Made by a program: the position numbers and the translations under genes. The notes under the pieces were generated by a model. That model was not told where the DNA came from. It did no database searches and saw only the letters and a program-made list of their open reading frames with translations. From Chromatiales bacterium (lineage in GTDB: Bacteria > Pseudomonadota > Gammaproteobacteria > Thiohalomonadales > Thiohalomonadaceae), in assembly GCA_029864785.1 (NCBI GenBank), contig JAOTST010000086.1:1-6744 (forward strand): DNA of 6,744 bases, given 5' to 3'. Every line of letters starts with the position of its first letter. Positions within the stretch are counted from its first letter, which is position 1. Positions 1 to 5,275 of this stretch are shown here, piece by piece.

Positions 1-300
1 AATGCCGGCGAACCACGCCTCATGAGTGATATAGGGAGCCGGCATATGTTTCTCAACCCGTAGCCTAAAGACCCTAAGAAGCTCATCACGCTCAATCGAT
101 GTGAGTCTGCTATCGAAATAGAATGAAGGGGTATCCGCGGGCAGATGAAGGGTGTGCAGCGTCAAGTAGGCCGCCTCATCAAAGGCATTATCGGATCCAT
201 GCCCAAAAAAGAGTTTTGCCTCACTAAAGCGACTCGCTCCCCAACGAATATAGTCCTTAATCGTAACCAGTGAATCTATCCCTATGAGATCGAGTACCAT
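1..300 (-). CDS. prmB: PrmB, ribosomal protein L3 N5-glutamine methyltransferase (N-terminal 100 residues, cut by window edge)
   Basis: The enzyme transfers a methyl group from S-adenosylmethionine to a glutamine side chain of ribosomal protein L3 in the cytoplasm. Only the first 100 codons are visible and the frame is open to base 1. The fragment matches the N-terminal helical domain of E. coli PrmB by eye: a YIRWGASRFS stretch (E. coli MLRWSVSRFS), then FGHGSDNAFDEA (E. coli YGHGTDNPWDEA), LTSIERDEL, and PAPYITHEAWFAG (E. coli PVAYLTNKAWFCG). The SAM-binding motif and the catalytic NPPY motif of this family would lie beyond the edge and cannot be checked. The ATG at 300-298 sits 2 nt after the mog stop codon with only a weak purine-rich stretch (GAAGAAG) upstream, so translation is probably coupled to mog. 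The family call is firm; HemK/PrmC is less likely because the N-terminal domain matches PrmB specifically. Confidence 0.93.
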   Translation of the reverse strand, partial: MVLDLIGIDSLVTIKDYIRWGASRFSEAKLFFGHGSDNAFDEAAYLTLHTLHLPADTPSFYFDSRLTSIERDELLRVFRLRVEKHMPAPYITHEAWFAGI

Positions 301-302
301 AA

Positions 303-854
303 TTAGGCCGGCTTCTTCGCATGTTTAGGACGGAATGCCTTTAGTACGCTCTCATCGGTTTCAAGATAGGGGCCATCAATCAAATCTACACAGTAGGGAA
401 CCGCTGGAAAAACGGCATCGAGGCAATCTTTGATCGCCGATGGCTTGCCCGGTAGATTAATGATAAGCGACTCACCACGAATACCTGCAATCTGGCGAGA
501 GAGAATCGCCGTGGGGACAAACTTGAGCGAGACCGCTCGCATCTGTTCACCAAAACCATCCAGAATTTTGTCACAGACCGCCTCGGTCGCCTCAGGGGTA
601 ATATCACGCTTGGCAGGGCCAGTTCCCCCTGTTGTCACCACCAGGCAGCACTGCTCATCATCACAGAGTTGTTTGAGCGTCGCTTCAACTTGATCCTGCT
701 CATCGGGGATCACTCGCGCTACAGCCTCCCATTCACTAGTAAGAATTTTACTGAGCTCCTCGCGGATTGCAGGCCCCCCAAGATCCTCATACTCACCTCG
801 GCTGGCGCGGTCAGAAACGGTCACAATGCCGATACGGATAGGCTGCTGGCTCAT
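303..854 (-). CDS. mog: Mog (MogA), molybdopterin adenylyltransferase, 183 aa
   Basis: Mog activates molybdopterin by adenylation (MPT-AMP) before molybdate insertion in molybdenum-cofactor synthesis. The protein follows E. coli Mog along its whole length: SDRAS at 14-18, IPDEQ at 49-53, TTGGTGPAKRD at 74-84, then FGEQMR, SLKFVPTAILSRQ, the INLPGKP loop and a C-terminal AFRPKHA (E. coli AFRPKSA). Asp51 and Asp84 align with E. coli Asp49 and Asp82, which matter for catalysis. I start at the ATG at 854-852, which has an AGAGG ribosome site 4 nt upstream. The frame can be extended 6 codons to a TTG at 872, but that start has no ribosome site and adds residues the family lacks. MoaB is the closest alternative; the GPAKRD and C-terminal matches favour Mog. 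It has its own promoter and is followed 2 nt later by prmB. Confidence 0.95.
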   Translation of the reverse strand: MSQQPIRIGIVTVSDRASRGEYEDLGGPAIREELSKILTSEWEAVARVIPDEQDQVEATLKQLCDDEQCCLVVTTGGTGPAKRDITPEATEAVCDKILDGFGEQMRAVSLKFVPTAILSRQIAGIRGESLIINLPGKPSAIKDCLDAVFPAVPYCVDLIDGPYLETDESVLKAFRPKHAKKPA

Positions 855-858
855 AAAA

Positions 859-863
859 CCTCT
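859..863 (-). promoter_or_regulatory. Ribosome binding site that fixes the mog start
   Basis: AGAGG on the minus strand, 4 nt before the ATG at 854. It supports this ATG over the in-frame TTG at 872, which has no comparable purine stretch upstream. Confidence 0.6.
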
Positions 864-881
864 GGTACTCAATAAGATGGG

Positions 882-918
882 AAAAAGAGAGCCATTATAC
901 CCACTGAGACGGCCTCTT
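882..918 (-). terminator. Weak candidate rho-independent terminator after the che/mot operon
   Basis: Read on the minus strand, AAGAGGCC (918-911) can pair with GGCTCTCTT (893-885) with a single bulged base. The loop is 17 nt and a run of five T (886-882) begins inside the base of the right arm. It lies 39 nt past the stop of the pentapeptide gene, where an operon terminator is expected. The stem has only three G-C pairs in one block, the bulge weakens it, and the loop is long, so it may be leaky or not a terminator at all. The loop contains the -10 box of the mog promoter. Confidence 0.3.
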
Positions 919-922
919 CCAC
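894..922 (-). promoter_or_regulatory. Sigma-70-type promoter for mog-prmB
   Basis: A perfect TATAAT -10 hexamer lies at 899-894 on the minus strand. With a 17-nt spacer the -35 is GTGGAA (922-917), only 3 of 6 matches to TTGACA, so the promoter rests on its -10. Transcription would start near 887, giving a leader of about 33 nt before the mog ATG. Its place in the only sizeable gap of the window (102 nt) and the change of function from motility to housekeeping genes support it. Confidence 0.6.
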
Positions 923-956
923 CTTAGAGTTTATATGAAACTAGCCAAACAGAGTA

Positions 957-1784
957 TTACTGGATACAGCGTCCAACAGATCCAACCTGACAGGTTCCGC
1001 CATCCGTCCAAAGGGCCTTTCCAAGCTTGACTCCCTCCAGATTAGCCCCCGTTAAATTGGCGCCCCGGAGATCTGCAGCGGAGAGATCCGCTCCTACAAA
1101 AGAGGCTCGACGAAGATCAGACTTACGTAGATTGGCGCCCCGCAAATCGGCACCATCAAAACGCACGGCTCGTAGCTTAGTTAAACTCAGATCGCCATAG
1201 GCAATATCCGCTTTCGAGAGATTAGTTGCCAAAAGTTGGGCTCCGCGCAGTTTGATATTTCGAAGCTTCGCACCTTGCAAATCTTTATTATCAAGTATTG
1301 CCCCTTCGAAGGAGCAGTTCGTCCAGTTTACGTTGGGAGCCGCAGGACTTTTACAGTCAATCGCGATCTGGATCTCGTTTTTTGGAATCAAAAATGCACC
1401 GCCGCCTACCACTACAATGAGTAAAAATAGAATGACATACCCGACAACTGGATTTTTTCTTTTCGCCCGACGTCTTCTTAATGCAATGTACTCATCGACA
1501 ATAGGATCTTCCTCAGAGCTCTCAGTGATATTCTTTTCTCGCCACGCCAGAGTCGCTTCTAAATAGCTCTTGTCCTCATCACTAAGAATCCCTTTTAGAC
1601 CCATAACTGATTTAGGATTGAGCATATTGACCTGCTTTAGCGGCTGCCAATTTTCCTCATCATTACTGACTTCATCATCATCACCGACTCTATTGAGAAT
1701 GATGTAGTGGAGCATTTGAACAAGCGTAAGAGGGCCGTAGCTCTCCTCTTGAACTCGGCAATACCATAACTCTTGACTACTCAT
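957..1784 (-). CDS. Membrane-anchored GYF_2-domain / pentapeptide-repeat protein, 275 aa
   Basis: Function unknown. Domains in order: a GYF_2-like (DUF4339) fold at about 6-52 with the typical WYCRV start, YGPL at 16-19 and a closing NWQPL at 45-49; a charged acidic linker to about 98; a basic stretch RRRRAKRK at 103-110; one membrane segment at about 113-133; then pentapeptide repeats. Their central hydrophobic residue (Leu, Phe or Ile) recurs exactly every five residues from Phe159 to Leu254, making 20 units without a break. The C-terminal cap has WTDGG at 259-263 and two cysteines (265, 273). The basic residues before the membrane segment predict a cytoplasmic N-terminus and a periplasmic repeat helix. 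The ATG at 1784 is the only possible start in this frame, since an in-frame TGA lies 6 nt upstream at 1793-1791. The gene begins 9 nt after the DUF2802 gene, so it is probably the last gene of the che/mot operon and translationally coupled. GYF_2 domains usually bind proteins, which hints at a scaffold, but that is inference. Confidence 0.88.
   Translation of the reverse strand: MSSQELWYCRVQEESYGPLTLVQMLHYIILNRVGDDDEVSNDEENWQPLKQVNMLNPKSVMGLKGILSDEDKSYLEATLAWREKNITESSEEDPIVDEYIALRRRRAKRKNPVVGYVILFLLIVVVGGGAFLIPKNEIQIAIDCKSPAAPNVNWTNCSFEGAILDNKDLQGAKLRNIKLRGAQLLATNLSKADIAYGDLSLTKLRAVRFDGADLRGANLRKSDLRRASFVGADLSAADLRGANLTGANLEGVKLGKALWTDGGTCQVGSVGRCIQ
1017..1316 (-). repeat. Array of 20 in-register pentapeptide repeats
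   Basis: Codes for residues 157-256 of the GYF_2/pentapeptide protein. The centre position is Leu, Phe or Ile in all 20 units, and Ala, Ser or Gly is common two residues before it, as in ADLRG, ANLTG and ADLSA. Four pentapeptides make one coil of a right-handed quadrilateral beta-helix, so about five coils are expected. Units from 212 onward are most regular; those at 164-204 are more diverged. Near-identical DNA remains between units: ATTGGCGCCCC on the plus strand occurs at 1056-1066 and again at 1131-1141, a sign of past duplication or of constrained codons. Confidence 0.88.
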
Positions 1785-1793
1785 AACCCATCA

Positions 1794-2213
1794 TTACCTT
1801 GTTGAATCCTCACCCTCTTTCTCAAGACGATGCATCATGGCGATTAAATCGGCCTCTCCACGAGTCACATTACAGATATCTGCCATCTCCTCTGCTGTTG
1901 CCCCCTTTTGAGCCAGCTTGAGTGCTTGATCAAACGCGGATTCATCTGCCGAGGCAACCTTAATCGTGGTTTGGCTCTGTTTTTGACTCAAAATTTTCTG
2001 TTCGCGACTAAGCTGGCTGGAGGTCCTTTCAATCCGACCTAACCGCTCACCAACATGAACCGCAGCACTACAAAGAGAGCGTAAATCACGCTGAAGTGTC
2101 TGAATTTGATCATTTTGACGGGCTATTTTCTGTTGCAAGCGATTAGCCAGCAGCCCAAAAAAGAGAGCAACCAACAACACGACAGCAATGACAACTCCCC
2201 CCAGTTCAATCAT
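1794..2213 (-). CDS. fipA: FipA-like DUF2802 membrane protein, polar partner of FlhF, 139 aa
   Basis: The protein has one N-terminal membrane segment (about 5-23), a coiled-coil-like charged region (about 25-85, with heptad-like Leu/Ile spacing in IQTLQRDLRSL) and a C-terminal DUF2802 domain (about 93-131). DUF2802 proteins next to flagellar and chemotaxis genes have been described as FipA, which reaches the old pole and helps recruit the flagellar GTPase FlhF in Vibrio, Pseudomonas and Shewanella. From memory, Gly110, Glu126 and Leu129 of Vibrio FipA are needed to bind FlhF. Gly104, Glu120 and Leu123 here have the same spacing (16 and 3). The ATG at 2213 lies 11 nt after the stop of the small upstream gene, with no strong ribosome site, suggesting coupling. 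The DUF2802 call is firm and the FipA role is inferred from domain, context and these residues. Confidence 0.82.
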   Translation of the reverse strand: MIELGGVVIAVVLLVALFFGLLANRLQQKIARQNDQIQTLQRDLRSLCSAAVHVGERLGRIERTSSQLSREQKILSQKQSQTTIKVASADESAFDQALKLAQKGATAEEMADICNVTRGEADLIAMMHRLEKEGEDSTR

Positions 2214-2224
2214 ATGGCTACCAT

Positions 2225-2419
2225 CTACACGAAAATATCGATCTGATGGTCATCATCAGGACTGGAAGGTTTTTTATCTTGTTTTGTGGTCTCATCTGAA
2301 TCTCTTTTTTTATCTTTTTCCGGATGTTGTTGGGAATGAGGCGAATTATCCTCTGGCATGGTCTCATCTATCCGAGACCACGCTGGCTTTGTTGGTGAAA
2401 TTTTCCCCAAATCCGCCAT
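2225..2419 (-). CDS. Small disordered charged protein of unknown function, 64 aa
   Basis: I do not recognise a named family. The protein is polar through its middle (residues 18-59 are almost all Asp, Glu, Lys, Arg, Ser, Thr, Pro, Gln or His) and has no cysteine, membrane segment or signal peptide. Hydrophobic residues are confined to a head with ISPTKPAW (7-14) and a tail with HQIDIFV (58-64), which look like two short linear motifs joined by a flexible linker. Support for a real gene: a strong ribosome site GAGGGGAG 5 nt before the ATG, a fit between cheW (29 nt upstream) and the DUF2802 gene (11 nt downstream), and the absence of any better frame in this 235-nt interval. I have an uncertain recollection of small proteins with a similar Pro/Trp head and acidic tail beside cheW in other gammaproteobacteria. 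It may bind a chemotaxis or polar protein; that is a guess. Confidence 0.7.
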   Translation of the reverse strand: MADLGKISPTKPAWSRIDETMPEDNSPHSQQHPEKDKKRDSDETTKQDKKPSSPDDDHQIDIFV

Positions 2420-2424
2420 CCTAT

Positions 2425-2432
2425 CTCCCCTC
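2425..2432 (-). promoter_or_regulatory. Strong ribosome binding site of the 64-aa small gene
   Basis: GAGGGGAG on the minus strand, separated by 5 nt from the ATG at 2419. It is among the best Shine-Dalgarno matches in the window and is the main argument that the short frame is translated. Confidence 0.65.
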
Positions 2433-2448
2433 AGACCACCATAATTAA

Positions 2449-2913
2449 CTATCCACGATATTCTTCCAAATCTAGCATCTTATCAAGATCAACCAGAATG
2501 AGAAGCTCTTCATCACGTTGGCTAACACCATGAATAAAGTTAGAGCTATCGTCATTGCCTACATTTGGAGCATAGTCAATTTCAGACTCTTTTAAGTTCA
2601 CCACTTCTTCCACTTTGTCGACCATCATGCCAACCACCTGCCCATCCATATCCACTACAACAATACGTGTGGAGTCGGTGGGCTCACTCGCAGCAAGAGA
2701 GAGTCGACTGTGAGTATCGATAACCGTAACAATATTTCCGCGTAGATTGATAATCCCCAACACAAAATAGGGAGCACCGGGAACTGGGGAAATATTTGTA
2801 TTTTTCAGAACCTCACGCACATGCGTTACGTTAACAGCGTATTTCTCATCAAGTAGATGAAAAGTTACCCACTCTGTTACAGATTCATTTGTCTGATCTT
2901 CTTCGTTTGCCAT
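2449..2913 (-). CDS. cheW: CheW, chemotaxis coupling protein, 154 aa
   Basis: CheW is the cytoplasmic adaptor that links chemoreceptors to the histidine kinase CheA in arrays. A single CheW domain fills the protein (about 13-150): EWVTFHLLDEKYAVNV, then VREVL at 32-36, the VPGAPYFVLGIINLRG stretch at 44-59 with the conserved NLRG at 56-59, VTVID at 62-66, and a closing LLILVDLDKML. There is no receiver or extra domain, so this is plain CheW and not CheV. Its length is close to the family norm. The ATG at 2913 has only a weak site (AGGT, about 10 nt away). It lies 32 nt after parP, in a gap that holds a possible 8-codon leader frame. It sits downstream of the CheW-like parP, matching the polar-flagellate che operon order. 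Confidence 0.95.
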   Translation of the reverse strand: MANEEDQTNESVTEWVTFHLLDEKYAVNVTHVREVLKNTNISPVPGAPYFVLGIINLRGNIVTVIDTHSRLSLAASEPTDSTRIVVVDMDGQVVGMMVDKVEEVVNLKESEIDYAPNVGNDDSSNFIHGVSQRDEELLILVDLDKMLDLEEYRG

Positions 2914-2917
2914 TATT

Positions 2918-2944
2918 CTAATTACCTAACGAAATATTTTTCAT
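2918..2944 (-). other. Possible 8-codon leader frame between parP and cheW
   Basis: An ATG lies 1 nt after the parP stop and opens MKNISLGN followed by TAG. The frame has a plausible ribosome site (AGGTG, 6 nt upstream, inside the end of parP) and ends 4 nt before the cheW ATG. It could pass ribosomes from parP to cheW, whose own site is weak. A frame this short arises easily by chance, so confidence is low. Confidence 0.2.
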
Positions 2945-2945
2945 T

Positions 2946-3665
2946 CTAAACACCTAGATCCTCTAGTCCCATCCCTTTTTCCAGCATTTCAGCAAAAACA
3001 GGTGGATCGATCAAAGCACACATCTGTTCAAGAACTGTCCCAGCTAACCAGCGACGACTGGTTCGATTACTACGCCAACGCACCTGTTCGGGTGAAATGG
3101 TAATGACTTCTGCCACCTCATCACAAGCAAGCCCCCAAGAAGCATCCCCAATATAGACGATTCTGTTAAGACGTTCATTAACTTCTTCAGCCAGTTTACC
3201 CTGCCGATCTTCCGGCATGACAAAGCGCGCCGTATCAATAATCGCCACCTGCTTATCTCGATAATTGACCAGCCCAAGGTACCAGGGCGCATGTCCCGGC
3301 ATCGGCGTGACTATCGCTTCATCCCACTCTTGAACCCCATTGAGTTCGGCGAGCGGAACTGCCAGTGACAATCCCGCAACCTTAAAGAGCATTACCTGAA
3401 AACTCTCCTCTTTCCATTTTGGTTCCGCAATCGCTTCTGGGGCTGCCTCTATTTCACCCACACGCTCATCAGGGATGACTACCGGCGCGACTACTGGCGG
3501 TGCAACAAGCGCCTCAGGAGTTGCCACAACTTTGACGAGCGGTTCGGTGACAACGGCTGTCTTATCTGCAACCAGAATATTCTCTTCTGTAAGGAGCGCG
3601 TTAAAATAGGCGCTTAAGGCCTCGCGCTCATCAACGATAAAATTCTGCTTATCCCGTTGGGTCAC
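2946..3665 (-). CDS. parP: ParP, CheW-like polar array adaptor, 239 aa
   Basis: ParP links the ATPase ParC to chemotaxis arrays by binding receptors and CheA, keeping arrays at the cell pole (shown in Vibrio). The C-terminal part (about 87-230) is a CheW-like domain: FQVMLFKVAGLSLAVPL, then VTPMPGHAPWYLGLVNYRD, VAIIDT and a final CALIDPPVFAEML. NYRD replaces the NLRG of true CheW. The N-terminal 35 residues contain a conserved-looking amphipathic helix (EALSAYFNALLTE, 15-27), probably the ParC-binding end. Residues 36-82 form a flexible linker rich in Ala, Val, Pro and Glu. The start is GTG, overlapping the parC stop as GTGA, with a GGGGGTG ribosome site 4 nt before it. The ParP call rests on the domain layout plus the adjacent parC and cheW; a generic CheW-like label would be the cautious alternative. 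Confidence 0.88.
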   Translation of the reverse strand: MTQRDKQNFIVDEREALSAYFNALLTEENILVADKTAVVTEPLVKVVATPEALVAPPVVAPVVIPDERVGEIEAAPEAIAEPKWKEESFQVMLFKVAGLSLAVPLAELNGVQEWDEAIVTPMPGHAPWYLGLVNYRDKQVAIIDTARFVMPEDRQGKLAEEVNERLNRIVYIGDASWGLACDEVAEVITISPEQVRWRSNRTSRRWLAGTVLEQMCALIDPPVFAEMLEKGMGLEDLGV

Positions 3666-4456
3666 GCATCACCCCCATGCTCGCTAGCAGGTAGATCTTT
3701 CAGCAATAATTCCAGCAGACGGTTGTAGGCCAACACTCCCCGAGAGTGTGGGTTGAGATAAGAGAGCGGAGAGCCCAGACGGCTCGCTTCGCGAAATTGC
3801 GTATCAACCGGAATCATCCATTTCCAGACATAATCGGGATATTGCTCACGAATCGTCTTCAGACTCAGTACGGAAGCACGTGTACGCCGATCAAACATCG
3901 TCGGAATAATCATGTAGGAGAGTGACTCTTTACGGGCACTTAGGATCATTTTGAGAGTACGCAACATCCGTTCAAGCCCCTTTATCGCCAAAAATTCCGT
4001 CTGCACAGGAATCAATAGATTACGACTTGCCGCCAAGGCATTGACCATCAACACACCTAAAACCGGAGGGCAGTCAATCACGACATGATCGAACTCTGAC
4101 TCACACAGTGACAAAGCCCGGCTCAACACTAAGCCCATCCCCTCCTGCGTACCCAGCTGTCGATCAAGGGTCGCCAATGCTGTTGAGGCAGGCATCAGAG
4201 AAAGGTTATCAAATTTTGTTGCTCGAATAACTTGAGCAGGGAACTGAGGCTGGTTGCCACCACTCTGAAAGAGTGTATAGACATTGTTATCACTTTCGTC
4301 CGGATCAAAGCCAAAATATGAGGTCATGGAACCATGTGGGTCAAGATCGATAAGTAGAGTGCGTAGCCCCTTTTGAGCCATCAACCCCCCGATCGTTACG
4401 GCCGTAGTCGTCTTGCCAACGCCACCTTTCTGATTTGCAACCGTCCACACTTGCAT
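3662..4456 (-). CDS. parC: ParC, ParA/MinD-type ATPase for polar chemotaxis arrays, 264 aa
   Basis: ParC is a ParA-like ATPase that recruits chemotaxis arrays to the flagellated pole and gives each daughter cell an array. The deviant Walker A motif KGGVGKTT is at 10-17, with the signature Lys10 and catalytic Lys15. The A-prime motif DLDPHGS is at 37-43 (Asp37, Asp39). The Walker B VVIDCPP is at 125-131 (Asp128). The length is typical. There is no N-terminal helix-turn-helix extension as in plasmid ParA, and no partner parB follows, which argues against chromosome or plasmid partition. MinD and FlhG are less likely because the gene sits between motD and a CheW-like gene, the standard ParC place. 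The ATG at 4456 lies 6 nt after motD with a weak ribosome site. It overlaps parP by 4 nt, so the two partner proteins are probably made together. Confidence 0.92.
   Translation of the reverse strand: MQVWTVANQKGGVGKTTTAVTIGGLMAQKGLRTLLIDLDPHGSMTSYFGFDPDESDNNVYTLFQSGGNQPQFPAQVIRATKFDNLSLMPASTALATLDRQLGTQEGMGLVLSRALSLCESEFDHVVIDCPPVLGVLMVNALAASRNLLIPVQTEFLAIKGLERMLRTLKMILSARKESLSYMIIPTMFDRRTRASVLSLKTIREQYPDYVWKWMIPVDTQFREASRLGSPLSYLNPHSRGVLAYNRLLELLLKDLPASEHGGDA
3670..3676 (-). promoter_or_regulatory. Ribosome binding site for the GTG start of parP
   Basis: GGGGGTG on the minus strand lies inside the last codons of parC, 4 nt before the GTG at 3665. It supports the rare start codon and the 4-nt GTGA overlap with the parC stop. 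Confidence 0.6.
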
Positions 4457-4462
4457 AATAGG

Positions 4463-5260
4463 CTACCGAATCTCGCTTTCACGTTGAGTATCGACAGCGT
4501 GTTTGGGATTTGGATCAGCCAAAACAATGATCGCCACGCGGCGATTTTCTGCACGTCCTTTACGGGTTCCATTGTCTGCAATCGGGCGGTGTTGACCATA
4601 ACCAATCGCGGCCATTCTGTCTGGGGCGACCCCATCTTCCATAAAGAGGTGCACAACACTCGCTGCACGCGAAGCCGAAAGCTCCCAGTTAGAGGGATAG
4701 ATAGGGCTTCGAATTGGTACGTTGTCGGTAAATCCCTCAACCTGAACATAGTTAGGCTGATTCTTCAAAATAGCCGCAATTTTATCAATGACTGGAAATG
4801 CCTCGGGTTCCACCTCTGCGCTACCACTGAGATAGAGTAGACTCGATTTAATCTCAATCTCTATCCATTTATCATTTCGAGTCACCTTAATCAGCTCATC
4901 GTCGATCCACCCTTTCATTTTATCTTCAACCATGCCGGCAAGCACCTCAAGCTTCTTCTTTTCGGCTTTGGAAAATGGCATATCGATAATGCTATCGGCA
5001 CTAATTTTTTGATCATCAATGCTGGTTGGTTTACCAATTTTTCCACTTTGCGCAGCGGTTTTAAGTGCCTCAGGAGATTTTGGGGCATTATCAAAAACAT
5101 TGGTTAAGGTATCCGAGAGTACCCGATATTTCCCCTCATTCACCGATGATATCGAATACATCACCACGAAAAAAGCGAACAATAAGGTAATAAAATCGGC
5201 ATAGGAGATAAGCCAACGCTCCAGGTTTTCCTCTTCTCTATGCTTCTTTTTACGTGCCAT
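4463..5260 (-). CDS. motD: MotD (MotB/PomB family), peptidoglycan-binding stator subunit, 265 aa
   Basis: MotD is the B subunit of a flagellar stator; with MotC it conducts ions and anchors the motor to peptidoglycan. A basic N-terminus (RKKKH) precedes the plug-type motif WLISYADFITLLFAFFVVMY, whose membrane segment spans about 17-38. Asp22 is the ion-carrying residue, equivalent to E. coli MotB Asp32. A linker (about 42-130) follows, then an OmpA-like peptidoglycan-binding domain (about 133-247). That domain shows EGFTDNVPI at 175-183, NWELSASRA at 191-199, GYGQHRP at 220-226 and RAENRRV at 236-242. All key residues are present and the gene looks intact. The ATG at 5260 is 15 nt after motC with a GGGG stretch upstream. 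MotB versus MotD cannot be told from the domains alone; the name follows the cheB-motC-motD-parC gene order. Confidence 0.93.
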   Translation of the reverse strand: MARKKKHREEENLERWLISYADFITLLFAFFVVMYSISSVNEGKYRVLSDTLTNVFDNAPKSPEALKTAAQSGKIGKPTSIDDQKISADSIIDMPFSKAEKKKLEVLAGMVEDKMKGWIDDELIKVTRNDKWIEIEIKSSLLYLSGSAEVEPEAFPVIDKIAAILKNQPNYVQVEGFTDNVPIRSPIYPSNWELSASRAASVVHLFMEDGVAPDRMAAIGYGQHRPIADNGTRKGRAENRRVAIIVLADPNPKHAVDTQRESEIR

Positions 5261-5275
5261 TGGAGTTACCCCGTT

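Noticed and set aside
855..872. A TTG start for mog six codons upstream (MSTRGF extension)
   Set aside because: It has no ribosome site upstream and extends beyond the family N-terminus. The ATG at 854 has AGAGG at a workable distance.
1056..1141. Repeated ATTGGCGCCCC copies as possible operator or mobile-element repeats
   Set aside because: Both copies lie within the pentapeptide-coding repeats and encode the same kind of repeat unit, so the protein repeat explains them.
2188..2448. An 86-codon plus-strand frame opposite the 64-aa small gene
   Set aside because: It would be the rival for this interval, but its product is an unstructured mix with no family features, and it would be the only plus-strand gene in the window. 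The minus-strand frame has a strong ribosome site and operon spacing.
3662..4456. parC as a plasmid or chromosome partition parA
   Set aside because: There is no parB partner or parS-like repeat nearby, no N-terminal DNA-binding extension, and the gene lies between motD and a CheW-like gene.
4396..4749. A 117-codon minus-strand frame overlapping the motD end and parC start
   Set aside because: It is a shifted frame of motD and parC, both intact with family motifs. Its arginine-rich, low-information product is typical of out-of-frame reading.
4373..4840. A 155-codon open frame on the plus strand opposite parC and motD
   Set aside because: It lies antisense to two well-supported genes with conserved catalytic motifs. 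Its product has no recognisable domain, and it crosses the motD-parC junction, so it is a shadow frame.
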